Below the pieces are notes generated by a model that was not told the origin of the DNA, ran no database searches, and saw nothing but the letters and a program-made list of their open reading frames with translations. DNA of 8,864 bases from Clostridia bacterium (GTDB taxonomy: Bacteria > Bacillota_A > Clostridia > Oscillospirales > CAG-382): contig JAFWWX010000077.1 in assembly GCA_017517985.1 (NCBI GenBank), positions 1 to 8,864 of the forward strand. The letters run 5' to 3'. Shown one piece after another: positions 1 to 5,421 of this stretch. The number at the start of each line of letters is the position of its first letter. Positions within the stretch are counted from its first letter, which is position 1. Both the position numbers and the translations under genes were made by a program.

Positions 1-1421
1 CACTTGTTATCTTCGATAACCTTTTCAAAGTCAATAATCTTTTTGATTTCTTCAAGGAACCAGGGGGTGATTGCTGTAATCTTGAACAGCTCATCAACGG
101 ACATACCCATTCTGAAAAGTCTTGCAACAGCATATATTCCGTCGTCGTGGAAATCACGGAGATACTCAACAAGCTCTTCCTTTGTATAGGAGTCAAACTT
201 TGCCATCCAGAGGTGGTAAACACCGATTTCGAGTGAACGAACAGATTTAAGGAGACATTCGGAGAATGTGCTTCCGATACCCATTACTTCACCGGTAGCC
301 TTCATCTGAGTGCCGAGCTTGTTTGTGGCTGTAGCGAACTTATCGAAGGGGAAGCGGGGCATCTTTGCAACTATATAGTCAAGTCTCGGTTCAAATGCTG
401 CAGTTGTGTTTGCAATTGCAATATCTTCAAGGAGCATACCTACTGCGATTTTAGCTGTAACTCTTGCAATAGGATAACCTGATGCCTTGGAAGCAAGTGC
501 GGAAGAACGGGAAACTCTGGGGTTTACTTCAATAAGGAAGTATTCAGATGTGTGGGGGTTAAGTGCGAACTGTACATTACAGCCACCTTCGATTTTAAGA
601 GCCTTGATAATCTTTATAGCACTGTCGTTGAGCATCTTAAGGTCGTGGTCAGAAAGGGTGAGAATGGGGGCTACAACAACAGAGTCTCCGGTGTGTACGC
701 CAACAGGGTCAACATTTTCCATCCCGCAGATGGTGATTGCGTGGTCAGCGCTGTCACGCATAACCTCAAATTCGATTTCCTTATAGCCCTTAACACTCTT
801 TTCGATAAGAACCTGATGAACAGGAGAGAGCTGGAAAGCGCCTCTGCCTACCTCACGGAGTTCTTCTTCATTGTAAGCAAAGCCGCCGCCTGTACCGCCA
901 AGGGTAAATGCAGGACGAAGAACTACGGGATATCCGATTTCTGCCGCAGCCTCTGCTGCTTCATCAACGGAATATGTTATTTTTGAGGGTATAACCGGCT
1001 CGCCGATTTCTTCACAAAGTTCCTTGAAGAGTTCTCTGTCTTCTGCTCTTTCAATACTTTCGCTGCTTGTACCGAGAAGCTGAGTTCCACATTCCTTGAG
1101 AATACCCTTCTTTTCAAGCTGCATTGCAAGGTTAAGACCTGTCTGTCCGCCGATACCGGGGATTATTGCATCCGGTCTTTCGCTACGGAGAATTCTGGCA
1201 ACATATTCAAGTGTCAGCGGCTCCATATATACCTTGTCGGCGATAGTTGTGTCTGTCATAATTGTAGCAGGGTTGGAGTTTACAAGGATAACCTCATAGC
1301 CCTCCTCACGAAGTGCAAGACAAGCCTGTGTTCCTGCGTAGTCAAATTCAGCCGCCTGACCGATAACGATAGGACCTGAGCCGATAATCATAATTTTTTT
1401 GATGTCTGTTCTTTTTGCCAT
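1..1421 (-). CDS. carB: Carbamoyl-phosphate synthase large chain, N-terminal 473 residues (3' end beyond window)
   Basis: CarB makes carbamoyl phosphate from bicarbonate, 2 ATP and ammonia channelled from the glutaminase subunit CarA; it is the first step of pyrimidine (and arginine) synthesis in the cytoplasm. The visible part runs from [10 protein letters not shown] through the pre-ATP-grasp motif [17 protein letters not shown] (about residues 14-30), [11 protein letters not shown] (48-57) and [11 protein letters not shown] (87-97) to the first ATP-grasp domain (about 128-340). Visible motifs there are [13 protein letters not shown] (168-180), [12 protein letters not shown] (241-252) and [16 protein letters not shown] (297-312), including the metal/ATP ligands E298 and N300. 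The oligomerisation domain begins near residue 400. The family is about 1,070 aa, so roughly 44% is present. The start is supported by GGAGGA at 1436-1431, 9 nt upstream of ATG. It lies 66 nt downstream of pyrC on the same strand with no terminator or promoter visible between them, so it is probably co-transcribed. No frame damage is seen. Confidence 0.97.
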   Translation of the reverse strand, partial: MAKRTDIKKIMIIGSGPIVIGQAAEFDYAGTQACLALREEGYEVILVNSNPATIMTDTTIADKVYMEPLTLEYVARILRSERPDAIIPGIGGQTGLNLAMQLEKKGILKECGTQLLGTSSESIERAEDRELFKELCEEIGEPVIPSKITYSVDEAAEAAAEIGYPVVLRPAFTLGGTGGGFAYNEEELREVGRGAFQLSPVHQVLIEKSVKGYKEIEFEVMRDSADHAITICGMENVDPVGVHTGDSVVVAPILTLSDHDLKMLNDSAIKIIKALKIEGGCNVQFALNPHTSEYFLIEVNPRVSRSSALASKASGYPIARVTAKIAVGMLLEDIAIANTTAAFEPRLDYIVAKMPRFPFDKFATATNKLGTQMKATGEVMGIGSTFSECLLKSVRSLEIGVYHLWMAKFDSYTKEELVEYLRDFHDDGIYAVARLFRMGMSVDELFKITAITPWFLEEIKKIIDFEKVIEDNK

Positions 1422-1487
1422 TTTTCTTTTTCCTCCGTATTTATGGTTCTTTGTTTTTTACTGTATTTTTTTCATACCTTACGGCAT

Positions 1488-2753
1488 TTACTTTATATCT
1501 GAATATGCGATTTCTCCGCTGCTCACTGTCATAAGACACTTACCAAAGACTTCCTCGCCCTCAAAAGGCGTGCTTCTTCCTTTTGAAAGGAACTGGTCAG
1601 GATTTACAGTGTATTTTTTTGAGAAGTCAAAGACTGTAAAGTCTGCAACATCTCCTATTTCCGTACCGCCCATCGGAAGATTGAAACGCTTTCTCGGATT
1701 TGTGTGCATAATCTCAACAAACTTTTCAAGGGTTATTATTCCGGGTTTTACGAAGTTCGTATACATTACAGCAACCGCTGTTTCGATTCCCACAACACCC
1801 ATAAGGCTCTTTTCGAGACCCCTTGATTTTTCCTCTGCACTGTGAGGTGCGTGGTCTGTTGCTATCATATCTATTGTTCCGTCAAGGATTCCGGCGACAA
1901 GCGCTTCTCTGTCCGCGGGGCTTCTCAACGGAGGATTCATTTTGAATCTTGCGTCTTCCTGAAGGTTTGTGTCATCAAGTACAAGGTAGTGAGGACCTGT
2001 CTCGCAGGTGATGTTTACACCCTCTGCCTTTGCTTTTCTTATTATATCAACGCTTTCCTTTGTTGAAATGTGGCAGACGTGGTATGCACAGCCGGTTTCA
2101 CGAACAAGCTCAATGTCTCTTGCTATCGGTTTCCATTCCGATTCTGAGCAGATACCTCTGTGGCCGTGAGCCTTTGCGTATTCGCCGTCGTGAATATAGC
2201 CACCGAAAAGCAGGTCGTTATCCTCGCAGTGTGCTGCTATTATTTTGCCATTTTTCGCAGCCTTTATCATTGCAGCCTTCATCATATCGCGACTCTGCAC
2301 TCCTCTGCCGTCATCGGAAAAGCCAACGCATAAGGGAGATAACGCATCGATGTCGCACATTTCTTCGCCTTTTTCTCCGACCGTTATGCAGGCGTAAGGA
2401 TAAACCTTAATACAAGCATCCTTTTTTATTGCATCAAGTTGAACGCCTATGTTTTCAACACTGTCGGGGCAGGGGTTGAGGTTTGGCATTGAACAAACTG
2501 CAGTATAACCGCCTCTTGCAGCTGCCGAAGTGCCGGTCTGTATTGTTTCCTTATACAAAAAACCCGGCTCTCGAAGATGAACGTGAACATCAGCGAGACC
2601 GGGAAAAAGGAATGCTCCGCCGCAGTCAATAACTTCGGCACCGGACATATCAGAATCTGAAGAAGAAACAACTATACCGTCTTTAAGGAATAAGTCACCC
2701 TTGGAAAAATGACCCTGTCGGTATATGTTGCAGTTTTTCAGAATATATTTCAT
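1488..2753 (-). CDS. pyrC: Dihydroorotase, class I
   Basis: Cytoplasmic zinc amidohydrolase that interconverts N-carbamoyl-L-aspartate and L-dihydroorotate, the third step of pyrimidine synthesis. At 421 aa it has the usual length for class I (B. subtilis-type) enzymes. Visible signatures are the metal-binding DVHVHLREPG (H57, H59), SMPN (88-91), FSDDGR (145-150, bridging aspartate expected here), AAHCED (H175), HVCHIS (H228), CETGPHYL (250-257), MNPPLR (272-277) and ATDHAPH (D300, the catalytic aspartate, followed by H301 and H304). The N- and C-terminal segments form the small beta domain of cyclic amidohydrolases. The start is supported by GGAG six nt upstream of ATG. It is the first gene of a leftward operon with carB, behind a consensus promoter and a leader with a PyrR-like hairpin and terminator. 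All metal ligands are present, so it should be active. Confidence 0.97.
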   Translation of the reverse strand: MKYILKNCNIYRQGHFSKGDLFLKDGIVVSSSDSDMSGAEVIDCGGAFLFPGLADVHVHLREPGFLYKETIQTGTSAAARGGYTAVCSMPNLNPCPDSVENIGVQLDAIKKDACIKVYPYACITVGEKGEEMCDIDALSPLCVGFSDDGRGVQSRDMMKAAMIKAAKNGKIIAAHCEDNDLLFGGYIHDGEYAKAHGHRGICSESEWKPIARDIELVRETGCAYHVCHISTKESVDIIRKAKAEGVNITCETGPHYLVLDDTNLQEDARFKMNPPLRSPADREALVAGILDGTIDMIATDHAPHSAEEKSRGLEKSLMGVVGIETAVAVMYTNFVKPGIITLEKFVEIMHTNPRKRFNLPMGGTEIGDVADFTVFDFSKKYTVNPDQFLSKGRSTPFEGEEVFGKCLMTVSSGEIAYSDIK

Positions 2754-2790
2754 ATTTTACTCCTTTTCTCACAAAAAACAATCTTTACCC

Positions 2791-2818
2791 AAAAAAAGAG
2801 CCCTCATATCAAAGGCTC
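2791..2818 (-). terminator. Intrinsic terminator/attenuator in the pyrC leader
   Basis: In the leftward transcript GAGCC (2818-2814) pairs with GGCTC (2802-2798) across an 11-nt loop, followed directly by seven T (2797-2791). It lies 37 nt upstream of the pyrC start codon, so it terminates before the operon. A competing pairing exists: AAGGUUU (2884-2878), just after the PyrR-like hairpin, can pair with GAGCCUU (2818-2812; 7 bp including two G-U pairs) and would occupy the whole 5' arm of the terminator. This is the expected antiterminator logic of a pyr attenuator. Confidence 0.65.
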
Positions 2819-2886
2819 AGAGCATAGCATATAGGCAGATTTCTGCATACTGCAAACTCTGCTGTTTTCCGTGCGTAAAACCTTGT

Positions 2887-2902
2887 CGGCATCTCTGTAC
2901 CG
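2887..2902 (-). promoter_or_regulatory. Candidate PyrR-binding (anti-antiterminator) hairpin in the pyrC leader
   Basis: On the transcript, CGGUA and UGCCG form a 5-bp stem closing the hexaloop CAGAGA. The known PyrR binding loop has consensus ARUCCNGNGAGGYU, in which a CNGNGA hexaloop is closed by C-G and then U-G pairs. Here the hexaloop fits exactly, the U-G pair and the purine-pyrimidine pair outside it are kept, and the closing C-G is replaced by A-U, a compensatory pair. It lies about 17 nt after the predicted start of transcription. PyrR bound to uridine nucleotides would stabilise this hairpin and so favour termination. The identification is by motif and context only; pyrR is not in the window. 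Confidence 0.55.
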
Positions 2903-2925
2903 CCCTTAAAAATTTTATCTTACAT

Positions 2926-2954
2926 ATTATATCACAAATGCATTTATCTGTCAA
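2926..2954 (-). promoter_or_regulatory. Consensus sigma-A promoter of the pyrC-carB operon
   Basis: Reading leftward, TTGACA (2954-2949) and TATAAT (2931-2926) are separated by exactly 17 bp; both boxes match the housekeeping consensus perfectly. Transcription should begin near 2919, giving a leader of about 165 nt before pyrC. A perfect promoter fits a gene whose control lies in the leader rather than at initiation (inference). Confidence 0.85.
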
Positions 2955-3159
2955 GTGGAAATTTTCACAAAAACCAACAAAATTCTCACAAAAAAGATAA
3001 ATGTAAAAAGAACAGTATTTGTGCAAATCAACACGAACTTCTGGTCCGTATAGTATAGTTAAAATCAGATATATACACTCTTTGTACTTTCGGCGTATAT
3101 TTTTTCTGAAAACGGGAATAAATACTACCGCATACAAATTTAACGGAGGTAATGCAATA

Positions 3160-4440
3160 ATGAAGAAAAAGCCCACTATGTTATCTGTGCTTCTTGCGGT
3201 ACTGTTTATTCTGAATACAGGCAGTATGGTTTATGCACAAAGCTACAATCTTTCCCCGGCGCTTGAAATAATTTCCGAAAGCATCAGTCTTTCAAAATGT
3301 ACTGTTACAACAAAGGATGTAAAATTTTCAAGAAACGATTTTGAAAGTACCCTGGGACGCCCCATTGAGTATATTACGGTGACTTCACTACCCTCAAAGG
3401 ATATAGGTCACCTTAAGTATGCCGGAATTGATGTGCTTGAGGGACAGACAATCCCTGCGGGAAATCTCGGCCTTCTGAAGTTTACACCTGCAAGGTCAGA
3501 GGGTGACACAAGCTTTGAATTTTGTGCTGATGGAGAAACCGACTTTTCCGTTACCTGCACAATGAATGTTGTCGGAAAGCAAAATAACGCACCCCATGTT
3601 GAAGATATGGTTGCTGAAGCGGTATCCGGTATAGGACTTGTAAAAAGCTTTGAGGTCTATGACCCTGACGGAGATAGTTTCAATGTTGAAATTTCCGAGT
3701 ATCCCGAAAAGGGCGTTCTGAAGCTTTCTGCAAATGGTTTTGTTTATACAGCCATTTCAAATATTGAAGGGAATGACAGCTTTTCCTACAGAGTTAAGGA
3801 TAAGCACGGAAATATTTCGGATACAGCCAGCGTAACACTTAACATCAGAAAACCAGCGACAGATGTGAGATACAGCGATATGGTAGGTCACTGGGGCTAT
3901 ACAAGTGCAATTGCGATGACAGAGCTTGGTCTTATGGAAGGCGAAGAAAAGGACGGCAGAGTTTGTTTCAATCCCGATGCACCGGTGAGCCGTGGCGACT
4001 TTCTTGCAATGGCAATGATATGTGCAGGTCTTGAAAAGGATATAAAGCTGGGTGCTATAACCACCTTTGCAGATGACTCAGATATTCCTTCAAATATTAA
4101 GAGCTATGCCTCATATGCAGAGGCAGGCGGAATAATAAACGGCTATACGGATGTTGATGGCAGGGCTGTTTTTGCGGGTAAAGAGGGAATCACAAGAGCA
4201 GAAGCTGCAAAGGTACTTTCCAACATTATAGGTAAGGCAAAAAGTGCAGAAAGCTTTGACTTTGTGGATGCAGCAAGTATTCCCACCTGGGCAAGAGACA
4301 GCTTTGCATCGCTGGTGGGCATGGGAATAATAAACGGCAGTCCCGAAGGAACTCTTGAGCCGGAAAACACTCTCACCCGCGCGCAGGCAGCACAGCTTCT
4401 TTGTAATACCGTAGGTTATCTTAAGGATAGGCAGAAATAG
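3160..4440 (+). CDS. Secreted SLH-domain surface protein with Ig/cadherin-like stretches
   Basis: Predicted exported, cell-wall-attached protein of 426 aa. The start ATG at 3160 is preceded by GGAGG (3145-3149) and opens a clear signal peptide (MKKK, hydrophobic 7-21, probable cleavage after VYA at 24-26). Residues about 55-140 form one beta-rich stretch (LPSKDIGHLKYAG, GQTIPAG, LKFTPA). Residues about 144-229 form a cadherin/Ig-like unit (DPDGDSFNVEI at 168-178, GNDSFSYRVKDKHGN at 204-218). Three S-layer-homology repeats follow: about 237-291 (YSDMVGHWGYTSAI, PVSRGDF), 301-358 (FADDSDIP, GITRAEAAKVL) and 365-420 (FVDAASIPTWA, TLTRAQAAQLL). SLH repeats normally bind pyruvylated secondary wall polymers. 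No catalytic domain is visible, so the role may be structural or adhesive. It is divergent from pyrC and monocistronic. Its promoter is not clear; TATAGT at 3049-3054 is a possible -10 with no good -35. Confidence 0.93.
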   Translation: MKKKPTMLSVLLAVLFILNTGSMVYAQSYNLSPALEIISESISLSKCTVTTKDVKFSRNDFESTLGRPIEYITVTSLPSKDIGHLKYAGIDVLEGQTIPAGNLGLLKFTPARSEGDTSFEFCADGETDFSVTCTMNVVGKQNNAPHVEDMVAEAVSGIGLVKSFEVYDPDGDSFNVEISEYPEKGVLKLSANGFVYTAISNIEGNDSFSYRVKDKHGNISDTASVTLNIRKPATDVRYSDMVGHWGYTSAIAMTELGLMEGEEKDGRVCFNPDAPVSRGDFLAMAMICAGLEKDIKLGAITTFADDSDIPSNIKSYASYAEAGGIINGYTDVDGRAVFAGKEGITRAEAAKVLSNIIGKAKSAESFDFVDAASIPTWARDSFASLVGMGIINGSPEGTLEPENTLTRAQAAQLLCNTVGYLKDRQK

Positions 4441-4540
4441 AAAACCTTTTAACACAAAATACAATAAATCTTGAACTACTAAAATCACACGAGGGAAGAA
4501 TTCGAAGAATTCTTCAAAGAACGCTATGCGTTCTTCGTAG

Positions 4541-4569
4541 GGTGCGTCGACCTCGGCGCACCTTTTTTT
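4541..4569 (+). terminator. Strong intrinsic terminator downstream of the SLH gene
   Basis: GGTGCGTCG (4541-4549) pairs with CGGCGCACC (4554-4562) in a 9-bp stem (one T-G wobble) with a four-base ACCT loop, followed by seven T (4563-4569). It lies 100 nt past the SLH stop codon and is the last of three consecutive hairpins there. Confidence 0.85.
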
Positions 4570-4604
4570 ACCATAAAATCGTGTTAATTTCTACACATTA
4601 TAAC

Positions 4605-4641
4605 AAAAATAAAATAAAAGGCGGATTTGCATCGCAAATCC
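4605..4641 (-). terminator. Candidate minus-strand terminator hairpin
   Basis: In the leftward direction the perfect 8-bp stem GGATTTGC/GCAAATCC (4641-4634 with 4630-4623, loop GAT) is followed after GCC by TTTTATTTTATTTTT (4619-4605). It sits just downstream of the candidate minus-strand promoter. The T-tract is interrupted and offset by three bases, so termination may be partial. Confidence 0.4.
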
Positions 4642-4657
4642 AACCCCCAACACATTT

Positions 4658-4687
4658 AGTATATCATTATCAGCGGTCGTTTGTCAA
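4658..4687 (-). promoter_or_regulatory. Candidate minus-strand promoter
   Basis: Reading leftward, TTGACA (4687-4682) and TATACT (4663-4658) are 18 bp apart. No gene follows: the transcript would meet the GGATTTGC/GCAAATCC hairpin within about 10-20 nt and then a T-rich stretch. It could drive a very short RNA, belong to a repeat element, or be chance in AT-rich DNA. Confidence 0.4.
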
Positions 4688-4761
4688 TATAAATTTGTTG
4701 TTAATCACCAAAATCTGCGATATATACAAAAATATTTTATAAACTTTAGCTAAAATACATA

Positions 4762-4790
4762 TTGCAAAAGCCGAAAATGTATGTTATAAT
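4762..4790 (+). promoter_or_regulatory. Strong sigma-A-type promoter in front of an orphan transcription unit
   Basis: TTGCAA (4762-4767) and TATAAT (4785-4790) are separated by 17 bp. An AT-rich upstream stretch and the 10-bp palindrome TTTAGCTAAA (4745-4754), 7 bp before the -35 box, could serve as an UP element or operator (inference). Transcription would start near 4797. No intact gene of ordinary size follows before the terminator at 5177-5237. Confidence 0.7.
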
Positions 4791-5154
4791 GTAGACACAA
4801 AAGAAAGAGAGGTACACTCCAATGGAAAAGTAAGTAAAAAGCTTTTACGGAGGAAAGTAAATTAAAATCATAATCGACAACGGATTATGACAGGGAAAAA
4901 CGGCAGAAAGAACAGGCCGTATAAAAGACGGAATACAGGCAAATACAGAAATAAAGTATATCCGTAAATATGAAAAACAGTAAAATCCATTAACCTTCGT
5001 AAACAGCATTTACAATTCGCTTCTTGCAAATAAAACAAAAAATGATTCAGTTCCGGATAGGAAAAAAGTTCTCAGCAGAGTTCTTAGTAAAAGAAAGTTT
5101 TATATGTGATTTTAAGTGCAAGAGGTAGACTACAGAAAGTGAGGAGTAAAAAAG

Positions 5155-5184
5155 ATGTTAGATATCAAGGAGAGCCGGAAATAG
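5155..5184 (+). CDS. Possible nine-residue leader peptide ending inside the terminator stem
   Basis: ATG at 5155 encodes MLDIKESRK and stops at TAG (5182-5184). GAGGAG (5141-5146) lies 8 nt upstream of the ATG, an excellent ribosome-binding geometry. The stop codon lies within the 5' arm (5177-5190) of the 14-bp terminator hairpin, so a ribosome finishing this peptide would block the hairpin. The peptide has no run of one amino acid such as classic biosynthetic attenuators use. It may be regulatory, a gene remnant or chance. Confidence 0.25.
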   Translation: MLDIKESRK

Positions 5185-5237
5185 TCCTCGGTTGTGCGTA
5201 AAGAAGCATTATCGAGGACTATTTCCATTTTATTTTA
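5177..5237 (+). terminator. Long-stem terminator-like inverted repeat
   Basis: GGAAATAGTCCTCG (5177-5190) and CGAGGACTATTTCC (5213-5226) are perfect 14-bp inverted repeats around a 22-nt loop, followed by ATTTTATTTTA. It would end the orphan unit. The loop is larger and the T-tract less pure than in a typical terminator, so another role for the inverted repeat is possible. Confidence 0.6.
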
Positions 5238-5249
5238 TGTGGTCTGTAT

Positions 5250-5276
5250 GCTGCTTTAGGGCGGCTTTATTTTTTT
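5250..5276 (+). terminator. Second intrinsic terminator upstream of the ABC operon
   Basis: GCTGC (5250-5254) pairs with GCGGC (5261-5265; one T-G wobble) across a 6-nt loop, followed by TTTATTTTTTT (5266-5276). Read with the hairpin at 5177-5226 it makes a tandem terminator that separates the orphan unit from the ABC operon. An alternative pairing AGGGC/GCCCT (5258-5262 with 5277-5281) competes with it. Confidence 0.55.
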
Positions 5277-5421
5277 GCCCTGTCACAAAATAAACACCTG
5301 TCTATTTGTAAGAATTTCTCTAATGTTCAATGTGTGTTAATATTTCTATGTTATTATTTAATTTATATGATTATATGTAGTATAAACAAAATAATAATGT
5401 TTGGGTATACAGGAGAAAATT
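5277..5421 (+). promoter_or_regulatory. AT-rich upstream region of the ABC operon; promoter not resolved
   Basis: The operon promoter should lie here, because terminators precede it and the ribosome site AGGAG is at 5411-5415. The only -10-like boxes are weak candidates such as TATAAA (5381-5386), with TTAATT at -35 spacing (5358-5363). No operator repeat or riboswitch is apparent. Confidence 0.25.

Larger units (their letters stand above)
4487..4641. repeat. Cluster of four short-loop inverted repeats (possible palindromic intergenic element)
   Basis: Four nearly adjacent hairpins have almost no loop: GAAGAATTC/GAATTCTTC (4495-4515, 9 bp, loop GAA), AAGAACGC/GCGTTCTT (4517-4535, 8 bp, loop TAT), the 9-bp terminator hairpin at 4541-4562 (loop ACCT), and GGATTTGC/GCAAATCC (4623-4641, 8 bp, loop ATC). 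The first contains a tandem 9-bp repeat (GAAGAATTC twice, 4495-4512). The first three are enclosed by the inverted pair ACACGA (4487-4492) and TCGTGT (4579-4584). The composition differs from the coding DNA around it. It may be a dispersed, non-coding palindromic or MITE-like element carrying its own terminator; no transposase or target duplication is evident. Confidence 0.5.
4797..5237 (+). ncRNA. Candidate unidentified RNA of about 440 nt, or a decayed small gene
   Basis: Bounded by the promoter at 4762-4790 and the terminator at 5177-5237, this stretch has no intact coding frame of normal size. It shows a run of local hairpins: GTAAAA/TTTTAC (4834-4848), TCATAATC/GATTATGA (4868-4890), ACGGC/GCCGT (4900-4920), ACGGAATAC with GTATATCCGT (4928-4965, one bulged A), GTAAA/TTTAC (4999-5013) and AAG-CTC/GAG-CTT (5066-5085). 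A ribosome site GAGAGG precedes ATG GAA AAG TAA (4822-4833). That frame continues with stops near codons 4, 13, 23, 54 and 96 and open runs of 30 and 41 codons, so a pseudogene cannot be excluded, although this stop density is close to chance for AT-rich DNA. I do not recognise tmRNA, RNase P RNA, 6S RNA, SRP RNA or a known riboswitch in it. Confidence 0.35.

Noticed and set aside
552..986. Plus-strand open frame of 144 codons
   Set aside because: It lies wholly antisense to carB, whose minus-strand frame matches the CarB family throughout; no ribosome site or recognisable product.
1399..2410. Plus-strand open frames of 74-148 codons opposite the carB start and pyrC
   Set aside because: They are shadows of pyrC and carB codon patterns on the other strand and encode low-complexity, cysteine/serine-rich sequences with no family features.
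3019..3159. Upstream in-frame extension of the SLH protein (start at 3019)
   Set aside because: The ATG at 3160 has GGAGG at proper spacing and opens a textbook signal peptide; the 47 extra residues would bury that signal.
2725..3176. Open frames on both strands across the pyrC leader and the divergent intergenic region
   Set aside because: They cover the perfect pyrC promoter, the leader hairpins and the terminator, and have no ribosome sites; the regulatory reading explains the region better.
4111..4488. Minus-strand open frames opposite the SLH repeats
   Set aside because: Antisense shadows of a confidently assigned gene; no ribosome site and no recognisable product.
4542..4742. Plus-strand frame of 66 codons beginning with GTG
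   Set aside because: It starts inside the SLH terminator hairpin and runs through the palindrome cluster; no ribosome site.
4797..5237. tmRNA, RNase P RNA, 6S RNA or another known RNA for the orphan unit
   Set aside because: GGAGGAAAGT at 4849-4858 recalls RNase P, but the following conserved CC and the other conserved regions are absent; no tmRNA acceptor-like ends or tag frame; no 6S-like single long bulged stem is apparent.
5401..5421. TTG start for the ABC ATPase
   Set aside because: AGGAG would then lie inside the coding sequence; the ATG at 5422 is 6 nt after AGGAG and starts exactly where ABC ATPases usually begin.
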